64,000 nt of DNA from BOG-908 sp963848205 (GCA_963848205.1 CAWKCV010000005.1:248001-312000); one strand, 5' to 3'. Shown: positions 41,935-50,551, numbered from the stretch's first letter. The notes: generated from the sequence alone by a model not told the origin. A program made the numbers and translations.

Positions 41935-41977
41935 AAGTTTTTTGGTCCTTTTTTTCAAAAAAGGACTACTTCCTTGG
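41932..41977 (-). repeat. Dispersed repeat, single reverse arm
   Basis: taaaagttttttggtcc, T-run, caaaaaaggac, tacttccttgg. It fills the 44-bp convergent gap between hpnK and the nucleoside transporter, touching both stop codons. Confidence 0.85.
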
Positions 41978-41978
41978 C

Positions 41979-43199
41979 TCACGCTAATGCAGCCCAGGCC
42001 CCACTCATCAAAGTAGCCAATGTCCCGGAAACGATCGACCGCAACCCAAGCGCAGCGATCTCCGCCCGACGCTCCGGCAACATCGCCCCCATGCCGCCGA
42101 CCATGATTCCCGCGCTGCCGAAATTGGCGAACCCGCACAGTGCGAACACCATGATGCGCCGCGAGCCGGGCGAGAGTGCGTCCGGCGGCAGCTTGGCCAG
42201 AGCAAGATAGGCGACCAGTTCGTTCAGCACGGTTTTCGTGCCCATCAGCAGCCCAGCCGCCTGCGTCTGCGCCCATGGAATGCCGATCAGCCAGAGGAGC
42301 GGGCGCAGCGCCTGGCCAAGCGCGCCTTGCAGTGTCACGCCGCTGCCGGCGAGCGTGGCGAGCGCGCCGTTGAGCAGAGCGACCAGTGCCACGGTGACGA
42401 GCAAGGTGCTGGCGATGCCGACCAGCGGGGCCACCCCGTCCGCCGTGCCGCGTGTGATGGCGTCGAGCACGCCGGCGGGGCGTTCGGTTCCGTCCAGCGC
42501 AGCCGGACCCGTGCGTGGTGTGAAAGGCACCATCAACGCCGCGATCGCCAGTGCCGCCGGGGTGCTGACGACGGAGGCGACCAGGATTGTGCCGAGCGAA
42601 TCGGGCAGTACGGGGCCGAGTATGGTGGCGTAGATGACCATGACCGTGCCGGCGACCCCCGCCATGCCGCAACTCATCAGCGCGAACAGCTCGCCGCGTG
42701 TCATCGCGGCGAGATACGGCCGGATCAGCAGCGGCGCCTCGATCATGCCGAGGAAGATGTGGGTTGCCGCCCCGAGCGCGAGCGCGCCGTCGATGCCCAG
42801 CGCGCGGCGCAGCACCCAGGCGAACGCGCCGGTGATGCGTTGCAGCACGCCCAGATAGAACAGCAGCGAACTGAGCGCGCTGATCACCAGCACGAGCGGC
42901 AGGATCTGGAATGCGAGCACGAAGCTGGCGCCGGGATGGGTTTCCGCGAACGGTAGCGGGCCGCCACCGAGATAGCCGAACACGAACGTCGTGCCGGCGT
43001 CGGTGGCGGTTTGCAGCGCCTGCACGAGGCGGCTGACGGCGAGGATGGCGTGGCGCGCGAGTGCGACGTGGAGCAGGAGCACGGCGAGTGCTGCTTGCAG
43101 CGCGAAACCGCCGGCGACGGTGCGCCAGGCAATGGCGCTGCGGTTTTCGCTGAGCGCGTAGGCGGCGGCGGGTAGCACGAGAAGGCCTAGGAGAGGCAT
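41979..43199 (-). CDS. Concentrative nucleoside transporter, NupC family
   Basis: 406 residues, about ten hydrophobic segments. Na+- or H+-coupled nucleoside uptake across the inner membrane. Family landmarks: VFGYLGGGPLPF, FQILPLVLVISALSSLLFYL, ATHIFLGMIEAPLLIRPYLA, MTRGELFALMSCGMAGVAGT, VLNELVAYLALAKLP, and near the end FALCGFANFGSAGIMVGGMG. These match the NupC core (substrate-binding Glu and Asn in the EAPLLI and GFANFGS motifs). Start ATG 43199, directly against a composite repeat; no room for a conventional promoter outside it. Confidence 0.9.
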   Translation of the reverse strand: MPLLGLLVLPAAAYALSENRSAIAWRTVAGGFALQAALAVLLLHVALARHAILAVSRLVQALQTATDAGTTFVFGYLGGGPLPFAETHPGASFVLAFQILPLVLVISALSSLLFYLGVLQRITGAFAWVLRRALGIDGALALGAATHIFLGMIEAPLLIRPYLAAMTRGELFALMSCGMAGVAGTVMVIYATILGPVLPDSLGTILVASVVSTPAALAIAALMVPFTPRTGPAALDGTERPAGVLDAITRGTADGVAPLVGIASTLLVTVALVALLNGALATLAGSGVTLQGALGQALRPLLWLIGIPWAQTQAAGLLMGTKTVLNELVAYLALAKLPPDALSPGSRRIMVFALCGFANFGSAGIMVGGMGAMLPERRAEIAALGLRSIVSGTLATLMSGAWAALA

Positions 43200-43326
43200 A
43201 AAGGAAGGCCTTCTTTTTTGAAGAAAAGAAGCAAAAGCCTTTTATTCGTTGGCTGTATCGTCATACGTGGGTGGCCAGGCGTAGGAGCAAAAGTTTTGGC
43301 CCTTTTTTTCAAAAAAGGACTGCTTC
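43200..43326. repeat. Dispersed repeat, composite, at a divergent gene junction
   Basis: Forward arm (aaggaaggccttc, T-run, gaagaaaagaagcaaaagcc), a worn centre (ggctgtatcgtcatacg), and reverse arm (gcaaaagttttggcc, T-run, caaaaaaggactgcttc). Unlike most copies it lies between two gene starts, so the promoters of nupC and of the GT39 gene must lie inside it. It also contains the probable start codon of the GT39 gene. Confidence 0.8.
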
Positions 43327-44786
43327 TTCCTTCTGTCATCACTCTCGCCCACCTGGCCGCCAACCCACATTACGGCTTCTTCCGCGACGAACTCTATTTC
43401 ATCGTCTGCGGCCGCCATCCCGACTGGGGCTATGTCGACCAGCCGCCTGTGGTGCCACTTCTGGCCGCGTTGTCGCAAGCGGCCGGCACGTCGCTGTTCC
43501 TGTTGCGCGCCATTCCGGCGCTGTTCGCCGGCGCCACCGCCTATGTCATGGCCACGCTTGCGCGCGACATGGGCGGCGGCAGGTTTGCGGCTACGCTCGG
43601 CGCGCTCGCCGGCTCGCTTTCGCTGGTGCTGCTGGCGTTCGGCAGCAGGCTGGGGCCGGATACGGTGCAAATGCTGGCGTGGCCGTGGGCGATACTCTGC
43701 ATTGGACGGGCGCGATCGGACCCGCGCTGGTGGCTGACGGCAGGCTTCGCGATCGGGTTCGGCGCTGAAGCGAAATACAGCGCGCTGCTGGCGGCTGCTT
43801 CCATCGCTGCTGGCCTGGTGTTGACGTATCCACGCGTGCTGCTGTCGCGCGCGCCGTGGATTGGCGCATTGTTGACAGCAGCGCTGATCGCGCCGAACGC
43901 GGCGTGGCAATACGCACATGGCTGGCCGATGCTGGAGCTTTTGCAGAACGGCCAGCTCGGCAAGAACGTCGTTCTCAGCCCGTTGCAGTTTCTGGCGCAA
44001 CAGATTTTGTTGTATAATCCGGTGCTCTCGCTGGTTTGGCTGGCGGGTTTCGCGTGGTGCCTGCGCGTGGCGGCATGGCGCTGGCTGGGGATTGGTTTTC
44101 TGGTGCTGCTCGCGACGATGATCGTGCTGCATGGCAAGGCGTACTATCCCGCGCCGATCTATCCCGCCTTGTTCGCGGCCGGCGGTGTGGCAATCGAGCG
44201 ATGGACGGCGCGGCGGGCTTGGCTGCGGCCAGTTGCCATGGCCACCGTGGTGGCGGCCGGCCTCGTGTTGGCGCCGGTTGTCTCTCCTGTCCTGCGCGAA
44301 CCCGCGATGCTCGCCTACGACGCGTTGCTCGCGCGCGCGGGTTTCGGCGTGCCGCAAACCGAGCACCATCGCCAGGCGGCGCTCGGCCAGGATTACGCCG
44401 ACATGCATGGCTGGCAGGAACTCGCCGACAAAGTGCACGCGACGCTGGGGACTCTGCCGCCCGATCTGCGCGCGGGCACCTGGGTGTTCGCCGCAAATTA
44501 CGGCGAGGCAGGTGCCATCGACGTGCTGGCGCCCAACGCGCACCCGACGCTGAGTGGGCATAACCAGTATTGGCTGTGGGGTCCGCGTGGTTTTGACGGT
44601 GCCAGTATTCTCGACTTGAACGGTGATCTGGAAGCAGATCGCCGCTTGTGCCGCGAAGCGCGGATCGTTGCGACATTCAGCGCGCCGTATGTGATGCCGT
44701 ATGAGGACGATGCGCCGCTTATTTTGTGCACGGGCTTGCGACCGAGCGTTGCGGCGCTTTGGCCGAAGCTGAAGCATTACGATTGA
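43296..44786 (+). CDS. GT39-type membrane glycosyltransferase (ArnT/PMT-like)
   Basis: About 496 residues, many membrane helices. The hallmark ANPHYGFFRDELYFIVCGRH, LDWGYVDQPPVVPLLA-like start of the first periplasmic loop, and LFLLRAIPALFAGATAYV identify the lipid-linked sugar transferase family that adds sugars (e.g. aminoarabinose or mannose) from a polyprenyl phosphate. The FRDE acidic pair is the catalytic region. The N-terminal helix that normally precedes YFRDELY is short. There is no ATG: TTG 43296, 8 nt behind AGGAG, is the best start and lies in the repeat, so the first residues (MALFFKKGLLLPS) are repeat-encoded. Confidence 0.75.
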   Translation: MALFFKKGLLLPSVITLAHLAANPHYGFFRDELYFIVCGRHPDWGYVDQPPVVPLLAALSQAAGTSLFLLRAIPALFAGATAYVMATLARDMGGGRFAATLGALAGSLSLVLLAFGSRLGPDTVQMLAWPWAILCIGRARSDPRWWLTAGFAIGFGAEAKYSALLAAASIAAGLVLTYPRVLLSRAPWIGALLTAALIAPNAAWQYAHGWPMLELLQNGQLGKNVVLSPLQFLAQQILLYNPVLSLVWLAGFAWCLRVAAWRWLGIGFLVLLATMIVLHGKAYYPAPIYPALFAAGGVAIERWTARRAWLRPVAMATVVAAGLVLAPVVSPVLREPAMLAYDALLARAGFGVPQTEHHRQAALGQDYADMHGWQELADKVHATLGTLPPDLRAGTWVFAANYGEAGAIDVLAPNAHPTLSGHNQYWLWGPRGFDGASILDLNGDLEADRRLCREARIVATFSAPYVMPYEDDAPLILCTGLRPSVAALWPKLKHYD

Positions 44787-44820
44787 TGCTGAGCACCAAT
44801 CGGAGATGTCAGAACCCACT

Positions 44821-44970
44821 CCGTCATGGCCGGGCTTGACCCGGCCATCCACGGGTTGGAACAGCGGCGCTATTTACGTCTGGATTTTGTAGCGCCGCAG
44901 AAATCCACGATCGATGTTCGCGTCATGGTGGTCGCATGGACAGCCGGGTCAAGCCCGGCCATGACGGTGG
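44821..44970. repeat. REP/MITE-like palindromic element
   Basis: Inverted ends CCGTCATGGCCGGGCTTGAC... (25 bp perfect, 44821-44845) and its complement (44944-44968), each itself palindromic (GCCGGGctTGACCCGGC). The centre has a small hairpin TGGATTT ... AAATCCA (44881-44907). The motif GGCCGGGCTTGACCCGGCC is, from memory, a common alphaproteobacterial interspersed repeat. It lies between the convergent GT39 gene and gabT. Confidence 0.8.
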
Positions 44971-45018
44971 TTTGGGTGCGGTCGTGGATGAATCGGCTGC
45001 CACAACATCGCAGCGCCG

Positions 45019-46293
45019 CTACGTCGCGAGCGCCCCCTCCAGCATCTTCAGCCCTTCCTCCAGCACCGCATCCTCCACCGTCAGTGGCACCAGAATGCGG
45101 ATGACGTTGCCGAACACGCCGCACGAGAGCAGCACCAGACCGTGCTCCAACGCGCGTGCGGTCACGCGTTTCGTTGCCTCCGCATCCGGCTCCGTGCCGC
45201 CGCGCTCCTTGAAGATTTCGAAACCGATCATCGCGCCCGGCCCACGGATCGCGCCGATCGGCAGCGTGTCGTTGCGTCGCGCGAGCTCGCCCAGGCGCTG
45301 CTTGATGCGCGTGCCGATCGCATCGGCGCGCGTCATCAACTGCTCTTCCTCGATCACATCGAGCACGGCGATTGCGGCCGCACATGCGATAGGATTGCCG
45401 GCATATGTGCCGCCCAATCCGCCAGGCTCGGCCGCCTGCATCGGAGCCTCGCGCCCGATTACACCGGAGAGCGGAAAGCCGCCGGCCAGCGATTTGGCCA
45501 CTGTCACCAGGTCGGGCTGCACGCCGCTATGCTCGATCGCGAACATGCGGCCCGTGCGCGCGAAGCCGGACTGCACCTCGTCGGCAATCAGCAGGATGCC
45601 GTGCCGGTCGCAGATGCGCCGCAGCTCCACCAGCAGCTCGGTCGGCGCCTCGTAGAACCCGCCCTCGCCCTGCACCGGCTCGATGATGATGGCGGCCACC
45701 CGGCTTGGCTCGATATCGGCGCGAAACAGGAAATCCAGCGACTTCAGCGCGTCCGCCACCGTCACGCCGTGATGCTCGATGGGGAACGGCAGATGGTAGA
45801 TTTCCGCGGGAAACGGGCCGAACAGGCGCTTGTAGGGCATCGTCTTGCCGGTCAGCGCGCTCGTCATGATCGTACGGCCGTGGAAGCTGCCGGCAAACGC
45901 AATCACGCCGCTGCGCCCGGTGGCCGCGCGTGCGATCTTGATCGCGTTCTCCACGGCTTCCGCGCCAGTGGTGAAGAAGATCGTGCGCGCCGGCCCATCG
46001 AACGGGGCCAGCGCATTGAGCCGCTCGGCCAGTTCCACATACGGCTCGTAAGCCAGCACCTGCACGCAGGTGTGGGTGAACCGGTTCATCTGCTCGGTGG
46101 CCGCGGCGATCACGCGGGGGTGGCAATGCCCGGTGTTGAGCACCGCGATGCCGCCGGCGAAATCGACATAGCGCCGGCCTTCGACGTCCCAGATCTCGGC
46201 GTTTTTCGCGTGGTGCGCGAAGACCTGCGTCGCGTGGGAGAGGGCGCGCGGGATGGCGGCCTGGCGGCGGGCGAAGAGGTCGATGTTTCCCAA
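45019..46293 (-). CDS. gabT: 4-aminobutyrate aminotransferase
   Basis: 424 residues, PLP class-III aminotransferase. GABA plus 2-oxoglutarate to succinate semialdehyde plus glutamate. VDFAGGIAVLNTGHCHPRVI, FFTTGAEAVENAIKIARAAT, AFAGSFHGRTIMTSALTGK, EPVQGEGGFYEAP, LIADEVQSGFARTG and the PLP lysine in VTVAKSLAGGFPLSGVIG. The wording matches GabT/PuuE rather than acetylornithine transaminase. A separate transcript from its upstream neighbour, given the composite repeat between them. Confidence 0.92.
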   Translation of the reverse strand: MGNIDLFARRQAAIPRALSHATQVFAHHAKNAEIWDVEGRRYVDFAGGIAVLNTGHCHPRVIAAATEQMNRFTHTCVQVLAYEPYVELAERLNALAPFDGPARTIFFTTGAEAVENAIKIARAATGRSGVIAFAGSFHGRTIMTSALTGKTMPYKRLFGPFPAEIYHLPFPIEHHGVTVADALKSLDFLFRADIEPSRVAAIIIEPVQGEGGFYEAPTELLVELRRICDRHGILLIADEVQSGFARTGRMFAIEHSGVQPDLVTVAKSLAGGFPLSGVIGREAPMQAAEPGGLGGTYAGNPIACAAAIAVLDVIEEEQLMTRADAIGTRIKQRLGELARRNDTLPIGAIRGPGAMIGFEIFKERGGTEPDAEATKRVTARALEHGLVLLSCGVFGNVIRILVPLTVEDAVLEEGLKMLEGALAT

Positions 46294-46302
46294 CTCGGGC
46301 TC

Positions 46303-46440
46303 CTAAGGAAGCAAGCAGTCCTTTTTTGGAAAAAAAGGACCAAAAAACTTCTATTCAGCTGTCGCGAGGCCGGGGGTCAGCATGCGACAGCTACACCAAA
46401 GGTTTTTGGTTCTTCTTTTCGGAAAAGAACTGCTTCCTTA
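46303..46440. repeat. Dispersed repeat, composite
   Basis: Forward arm (aaggaagcaagcagtcc, T-run, A-run, ggaccaaaaaacttc), hairpin CAGCTGTCGC (46357-46366) with GCGACAGCT (46384-46392), reverse arm (ggtttttggttc ... ggaaaagaactgcttcctta). It sits between two minus-strand genes and ends in the Tim44-like stop codon. Confidence 0.9.
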
Positions 46441-47388
46441 CCTTGCCTGTTGAATGGCCGACAACACCCACCGTCCACCCGGCGCTCGCAGGAACGTCCA
46501 AACCTCGGTCACCGTCACCCGCTCGTTCGGGCTGCCATCGACCACACGGCCTGCCGCATCCCGCGTCACGTCGATCATCGAGAACTGCATCGCGACCGTC
46601 GCATATTCGCGCGATCCCTCCGACCACGCTTCCGACAGATCGCCCTTCATCAGGCGCACATCGCTGCACAAGTTGCGCACGCCGCGGCTGGCCTGCTCGG
46701 CCATCTGCTCGGCGAAATAGCTGACCATCTCGGGCGTTGCCATCGTGCCCAGCGCATTGACGTCGTGGGCGGACCAGGCGCGCTGGATGCTGTGCAGCAA
46801 CCCGTCGAACGCCTGATAGTCGGTCTGCACGAGCTGGACCGGGCGGCCCTGCGGCGCGCCACCCGGCATCGGGCGGCGGGTAGCGCCCGGCATCGTGCGC
46901 GCGAACAGGCCGGGGCCACCGCCGGCCACGGCCAGGCGCCCCGCAAAAAACCGCCGGTAGATCCAGCTTCCGAGCAGATACAGCAGAAAAAGCTGCAGGA
47001 TCAGCCCAAGCAGGCCGCCGCCGCCGTGCATGCCGCCGAAGAAGCCGCCGCCGAACAGCATGCCGCCGATGCCGGCGCCGAGCAGCCCGCCGATCAGGCC
47101 GCTGGTGAAGGCCGAGCGAGGCCGCATGCCGTAGCCGTTATTGCCGTAGCCGCTGTTGCCGTAGCGCGAGCCGTAGCTGGAGCCGTAACCCGAGCCACCC
47201 CCATCGTTCGGCGTCAGGCTGCGCTGCATGGGTGCCGCGCCATATGGCGCCGTGTTGGTGGAGGAGGGTGCGGAGTAGGTGCGCGAGCCACGGCTGCCGA
47301 ACGAGTGGCCGCCGCTCGGGCTTGCGTCGGCCAGCGCCGGCGCGACCGCGAGGAGGAGGACGAGGAAAATACCGGCAATGCGACGCAT
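46438..47388 (-). CDS. Tim44-like domain membrane protein
   Basis: 316 residues. Signal/anchor sequence (RRIAGIFLVLLLAVAPALA), a Gly/Tyr/Ser-rich spacer (GYGSSYGSRYGNSGYGNNGY), a Gly-rich hydrophobic hairpin (GGLLGAGIGGMLFGGGFFGG), a membrane helix (LGLILQLFLLYLLGSWIYRR), then a Tim44-like domain of about 130 residues (LVQTDYQAFDGLLHSIQRAW, ATPEMVSYFAEQMAEQASRG, VTVTEVWTFLRAPGGRWVLS). This matches bacterial TIM44-related proteins (cf. the YdgA/MlaC-like import-chamber fold); function in bacteria is unclear. ATG 47388; ATG 47406 is possible. Confidence 0.82.
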   Translation of the reverse strand: MRRIAGIFLVLLLAVAPALADASPSGGHSFGSRGSRTYSAPSSTNTAPYGAAPMQRSLTPNDGGGSGYGSSYGSRYGNSGYGNNGYGMRPRSAFTSGLIGGLLGAGIGGMLFGGGFFGGMHGGGGLLGLILQLFLLYLLGSWIYRRFFAGRLAVAGGGPGLFARTMPGATRRPMPGGAPQGRPVQLVQTDYQAFDGLLHSIQRAWSAHDVNALGTMATPEMVSYFAEQMAEQASRGVRNLCSDVRLMKGDLSEAWSEGSREYATVAMQFSMIDVTRDAAGRVVDGSPNERVTVTEVWTFLRAPGGRWVLSAIQQAR

Positions 47389-47468
47389 GGGAGAACGCCC
47401 TGTCATGACGCTCGCAATATGGGACGCCGCCGGCCTGTTGTTGAGGCCTTCTCGACCTTTGTGCTTGC

Positions 47469-48299
47469 CTACGCCGGTTCGGGCAGTTTGGCCCAGCCGG
47501 GGATGCGTGTCGTCAGGCCGATATCGCCGGCGACCAGCCGGCCAGCCAGGCCGTCCAGCCGCAGCAGCGCCAGCCCGATCCTGCCCTGGCTCGAGCGGAC
47601 CGTGCCGACCTCGCGCCCCTCGCTGAACACGGGCGTGCCTGGCGGGGGCAGCGGACCGTCGGCAGTCACCGGCAGCAGGCGACGCTTGACCAGGCCGCGA
47701 TAACGCGTGCGCGCCGTGAGTTCCTGGCCCATGTAGCAGCCTTTGGTCCATGAGATGCCGCTGAGCTCGTCGAAACCAGCCTCCAGCAGCACGGTCTTCT
47801 CCGTCTCCAGGTCGCGCGAGCCATCCGGCAGACCGAGCCGGAGACGGTGTTCGTCCCAGTCAGCCACGTCGGCGTTCACCGCAAGATCGTGCGCCAGAAT
47901 GCGCAACCCGGCTTCGGGCAAGCGCGGATCGGGAGCCGAAATCTTCTCCGGCAAGACATGCGCGTCGTCCCAGCCGGCGAAGACGCGCAGTGCGGGGGCG
48001 GGCTCGATCGCCACGTCGGCCCGTAGCCGGTAGCGCCCAAGGCGGGTGGCCAGAAAGCCTGCCTGTGCCGCTTCGCAGTCCAGCAGCAGGGCATCGTGGG
48101 TGGCGAACACAAAGAAATCCGCCAGCCACTTGCCTTGGGCGGTCAGCATCGCGGCCCAGACTGCGCGGCCGGGTTCGGCCAGAGCCACGTCGTTGGAGAC
48201 AAGGCCGTTCAGAAAACCGACCCGATCGGCGCCGGTGACGGCAAGCACGCTGCGTCTTGGCAGTTCGGCAAGCCGGGGCAATTCGGAAATATGCGTCAT
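47469..48299 (-). CDS. ygfZ: YgfZ/GcvT-like folate-binding Fe-S maintenance protein
   Basis: 276 residues. A tetrahydrofolate-dependent protein that supports certain Fe-S enzymes such as MiaB. The diagnostic motif SWTKGCYMGQELTARTRYRG (K-G-C-Y-x-G-Q-E) is present. N-terminal LPRRSVLAVTGADRVGFLNG, LVSNDVALAEPGRAVWAAML, TAQGKWLADFFVF is as in the family. Transcribed divergently from the protease gene across 116 bp. Confidence 0.9.
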   Translation of the reverse strand: MTHISELPRLAELPRRSVLAVTGADRVGFLNGLVSNDVALAEPGRAVWAAMLTAQGKWLADFFVFATHDALLLDCEAAQAGFLATRLGRYRLRADVAIEPAPALRVFAGWDDAHVLPEKISAPDPRLPEAGLRILAHDLAVNADVADWDEHRLRLGLPDGSRDLETEKTVLLEAGFDELSGISWTKGCYMGQELTARTRYRGLVKRRLLPVTADGPLPPPGTPVFSEGREVGTVRSSQGRIGLALLRLDGLAGRLVAGDIGLTTRIPGWAKLPEPA

Positions 48300-48415
48300 G
48301 GCGTGGCAAGTGGCGTGTGTCCGTCTTCTGGACAAGCAATGACAAACATTATGGGAACTTGCCGCCGGTGCGGCTTGTTCTTGTTCGGTCATTGGCCGCG
48401 TGCCACACCAATACC

Positions 48416-49498
48416 ATGCGACTGCCCGCTTTCACGGCTGCCCTGCTGACTGCGCTGGCCCTGACGCCGGCGACGGCGCTCGCGCAGCCGTTGGTGGAGA
48501 CCGGGCCGCTGAGCTTCGCACCACTGGTGCGCCGCGTCGTGCCCGCTGTCGTCAACATCGCCGTGCACATGAACGTGGCCGACTCGGCCGCCGATCAGGC
48601 AGTGCCGCCCGACCTGAAGGGCACGCCGCTGGAGAAGACGTTCCGCGACCGCCAGCGCAGCCACCGCGAGCAGATGATCGGCGCGGGCTCCGGTTTCGTG
48701 CTCGATCCTACCGGCATCATCGTCACCAACAACCACGTCGTCGGCGAGGCCAGCAAGATACTCGTGAACTTCACCGATGGCACCGAACTGCCCGCCCACA
48801 TCATCGGCACCGACGAACTGACCGACATCGCCGTCATCAAGGTCGATCCTGACCACCGGCTCGCCGCCGTCCCGTGGGGCGACTCGCGCTCGGTGCAGGT
48901 CGGCGACTGGATCATGGCAGCCGGCAATCCGTTCGGCCTGGGCGGCTCGGTCACCGCCGGCATCGTCAGCGCACGCGGGCGCGACATCGGCGCCGGCCCG
49001 TTCGACGACTTTTTCCAGCTCGACGCGCCGATCAATCCCGGCAATTCCGGCGGGCCGAGCTTCAACATGTCCGGCCAGGTGATCGCGCTGAACACCGCCA
49101 TCGTCTCGCCTACCGGCGGCTCGGTCGGCATCGGCTTCGCCATCCCCTCGCAGATCGCCCAGCGCGTCGTCGACGAATTGCTGGAAAAGGGTCATGTGGA
49201 CCGCGGCTGGCTGGGCGTGGAGCTGGACACGACCAGCCACAAGCACGCGGGCGCCGCCATCGCCTCGGTCAATCGCGGGGGGCCGGGTGCGCGTGGCGGG
49301 CTGCACCCCGGCGACGTGGTGACCTCCATCAATGGCGAGCGCGTGGAAAGCACGCGCGAACTGATACGCGACGTCTCCGCCGTGCTGCCGGGCAACACCG
49401 CGCGGCTGCGCGTGCGCCGCGGCACACAGACGATGGATTTGGCGGTGACGGTGGGCAAACGCCCGCCGGAGCCGCCACAAGCCGAACCCGATCAATGA
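48416..49498 (+). CDS. Deg-type periplasmic serine protease, single PDZ
   Basis: 360 residues. Signal peptide (MRLPAFTAALLTALALTPAT), trypsin-like domain with His107 (VTNNHVVGEA), Asp137 (ELTDIAVIKVD) and Ser211 (INPGNSGGPSFN), then one PDZ domain (RGWLGVELDTTSHKHAGAAI, PGDVVTSINGERVES). One PDZ domain makes it DegS-like in build, but with a cleavable signal it is expected to be soluble periplasmic. Followed 27 bp later by a response regulator on the same strand, so it is likely co-expressed with the two-component pair as an envelope quality-control unit. Confidence 0.9.
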   Translation: MRLPAFTAALLTALALTPATALAQPLVETGPLSFAPLVRRVVPAVVNIAVHMNVADSAADQAVPPDLKGTPLEKTFRDRQRSHREQMIGAGSGFVLDPTGIIVTNNHVVGEASKILVNFTDGTELPAHIIGTDELTDIAVIKVDPDHRLAAVPWGDSRSVQVGDWIMAAGNPFGLGGSVTAGIVSARGRDIGAGPFDDFFQLDAPINPGNSGGPSFNMSGQVIALNTAIVSPTGGSVGIGFAIPSQIAQRVVDELLEKGHVDRGWLGVELDTTSHKHAGAAIASVNRGGPGARGGLHPGDVVTSINGERVESTRELIRDVSAVLPGNTARLRVRRGTQTMDLAVTVGKRPPEPPQAEPDQ

Positions 49499-49525
49499 TG
49501 AAAGCCGGAGGCTGAGAGCCCGAGC

Positions 49526-50206
49526 ATGCGTATTCTGCTGGTTGAAGACGACCCCACCGTCGCGCAGTTCGTGGTCAAAGGCCTGCGCGAGGCGGGCCAC
49601 GTGATCGAGCACGCCGATAACGGCCGCGACGGACTGTTCATGGCGGCGAGCGAGACATTCGACACGATCATCCTCGACCGCATGCTGCCCGGCGGTATCG
49701 ACGGCATCCGCCTGCTGGAGACGCTGCGTTCGCAGAACAACTCCACGCCGGTGCTGCTGCTCTCCGCTTTGGCGCAAGTCGATGAGCGCGTCGCCGGGCT
49801 CAAGGCCGGCGGCGACGATTACCTGACCAAGCCGTTCGCCTTTTCCGAATTGCTGGCGCGCGTCGAAGCACTCACGCGGCGCGGCAAATCCGACGGACCG
49901 CAAACGAAACTTCTTGTGGGCGACCTGGAGATGGACCTGCTCTCTCGCACCGTGCGTCGTGCCGCGCAGAAGATCGATCTGCAACCGCGCGAGTTCCGCC
50001 TGCTGGAATATTTGATGCGCCACGCGGGCCAGGTGGTGACGCGCACGATGCTGCTGGAGGGCGTGTGGGATTACCATTTCGATCCGCAGACGAACGTGAT
50101 CGACGTGCATGTGAGCCGGCTGCGCCAGAAGATCGACAAGCCGTTCTCGTCGGGGCTCATTCACACGATCCGGAATGCTGGATACATGTTGAAGCCGGAG
50201 GGGTAG
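49526..50206 (+). CDS. OmpR-family response regulator
   Basis: 226 residues. Receiver domain MRILLVEDDPTVAQFVVKGL with phospho-accepting Asp51 (TIILDRMLPGG), the Thr/Ser (LLLSAL) and Lys (YLTKPFAFSEL) switch residues, then a winged-helix DNA-binding domain (IDLQPREFRLLEYLMRHAGQ, VTRTMLLEGVWDYHFDPQTN, VIDVHVSRLRQKIDKPF). Partner is the kinase at 50552, from which it is separated by 345 bp of repeats. Preceded by a Deg protease. Confidence 0.95.
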   Translation: MRILLVEDDPTVAQFVVKGLREAGHVIEHADNGRDGLFMAASETFDTIILDRMLPGGIDGIRLLETLRSQNNSTPVLLLSALAQVDERVAGLKAGGDDYLTKPFAFSELLARVEALTRRGKSDGPQTKLLVGDLEMDLLSRTVRRAAQKIDLQPREFRLLEYLMRHAGQVVTRTMLLEGVWDYHFDPQTNVIDVHVSRLRQKIDKPFSSGLIHTIRNAGYMLKPEG

Positions 50207-50312
50207 GAAGACCTTCGTTTCTGGAAAAACAAGCAGAGGACTTTTGTTCCGCTGTCGCAATACTTCCTGTTTGCAAGTGGCCGAATGGCAAGCGGCGGCT
50301 TTGGACAGGTCT
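50206..50312. repeat. Worn forward arm and hairpin of the dispersed repeat
   Basis: From the response-regulator stop: aggaagaccttcgtttctgg, aaaaacaagcagaggac, ttttgttccGCTGTCGC, then aatacttcctgtttgcaag and a degraded right half (ggcaagcggcgg). Part of the 345-bp gene-free stretch 50207-50551. Confidence 0.6.
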
Positions 50313-50540
50313 AACCGCAGATGTCGCAGATGGACGCAGATGAAAGAGGAGGTCTTCTGTTCTGAGAAAGCTGAGCAAGAAACCGCCCGTCATGCTGTCG
50401 CGATGCTCACGATTGGCACGCGACAGCAATTCAAAAGTCTTTCGGTTCTTTCTTTCAAAAAAGAACTGCTTCCTTGCTCCGAGTTCTGGATGCGCCGCGA
50501 GGTGAGCCTTCATCTGCGTTCATCTGCGACATCTGCGGTT
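50313..50540. mobile_element. 228-bp element with 32-bp inverted ends, MITE-like
   Basis: Left end AACCGCAGATGTCGCAG..., right end its reverse complement; the 32-bp ends differ at one base (31/32). Each end is built of GCAGATG steps about 9-11 bp apart. Inside are the GCTGTCGCG (50394-50402)/CGCGACAGC (50419-50427) hairpin and a reverse arm of the dispersed repeat. No coding capacity. It splits the response regulator from its kinase. The kinase ATG lies 12 bp after the right end. Confidence 0.6.
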
Positions 50541-50551
50541 TCCTTACGCTC

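Noticed and set aside
43218..43295. Longer N-terminus of the GT39 transferase from TTG 43218
   Set aside because: It would translate a whole composite repeat (MKKRSKSLLF...), with no Shine-Dalgarno and no membrane-helix character. TTG 43296 has AGGAG at good spacing.
44821..44970. Insertion sequence remnant
   Set aside because: No transposase-like coding trace; size and double-palindrome structure fit a REP/MITE-type repeat.
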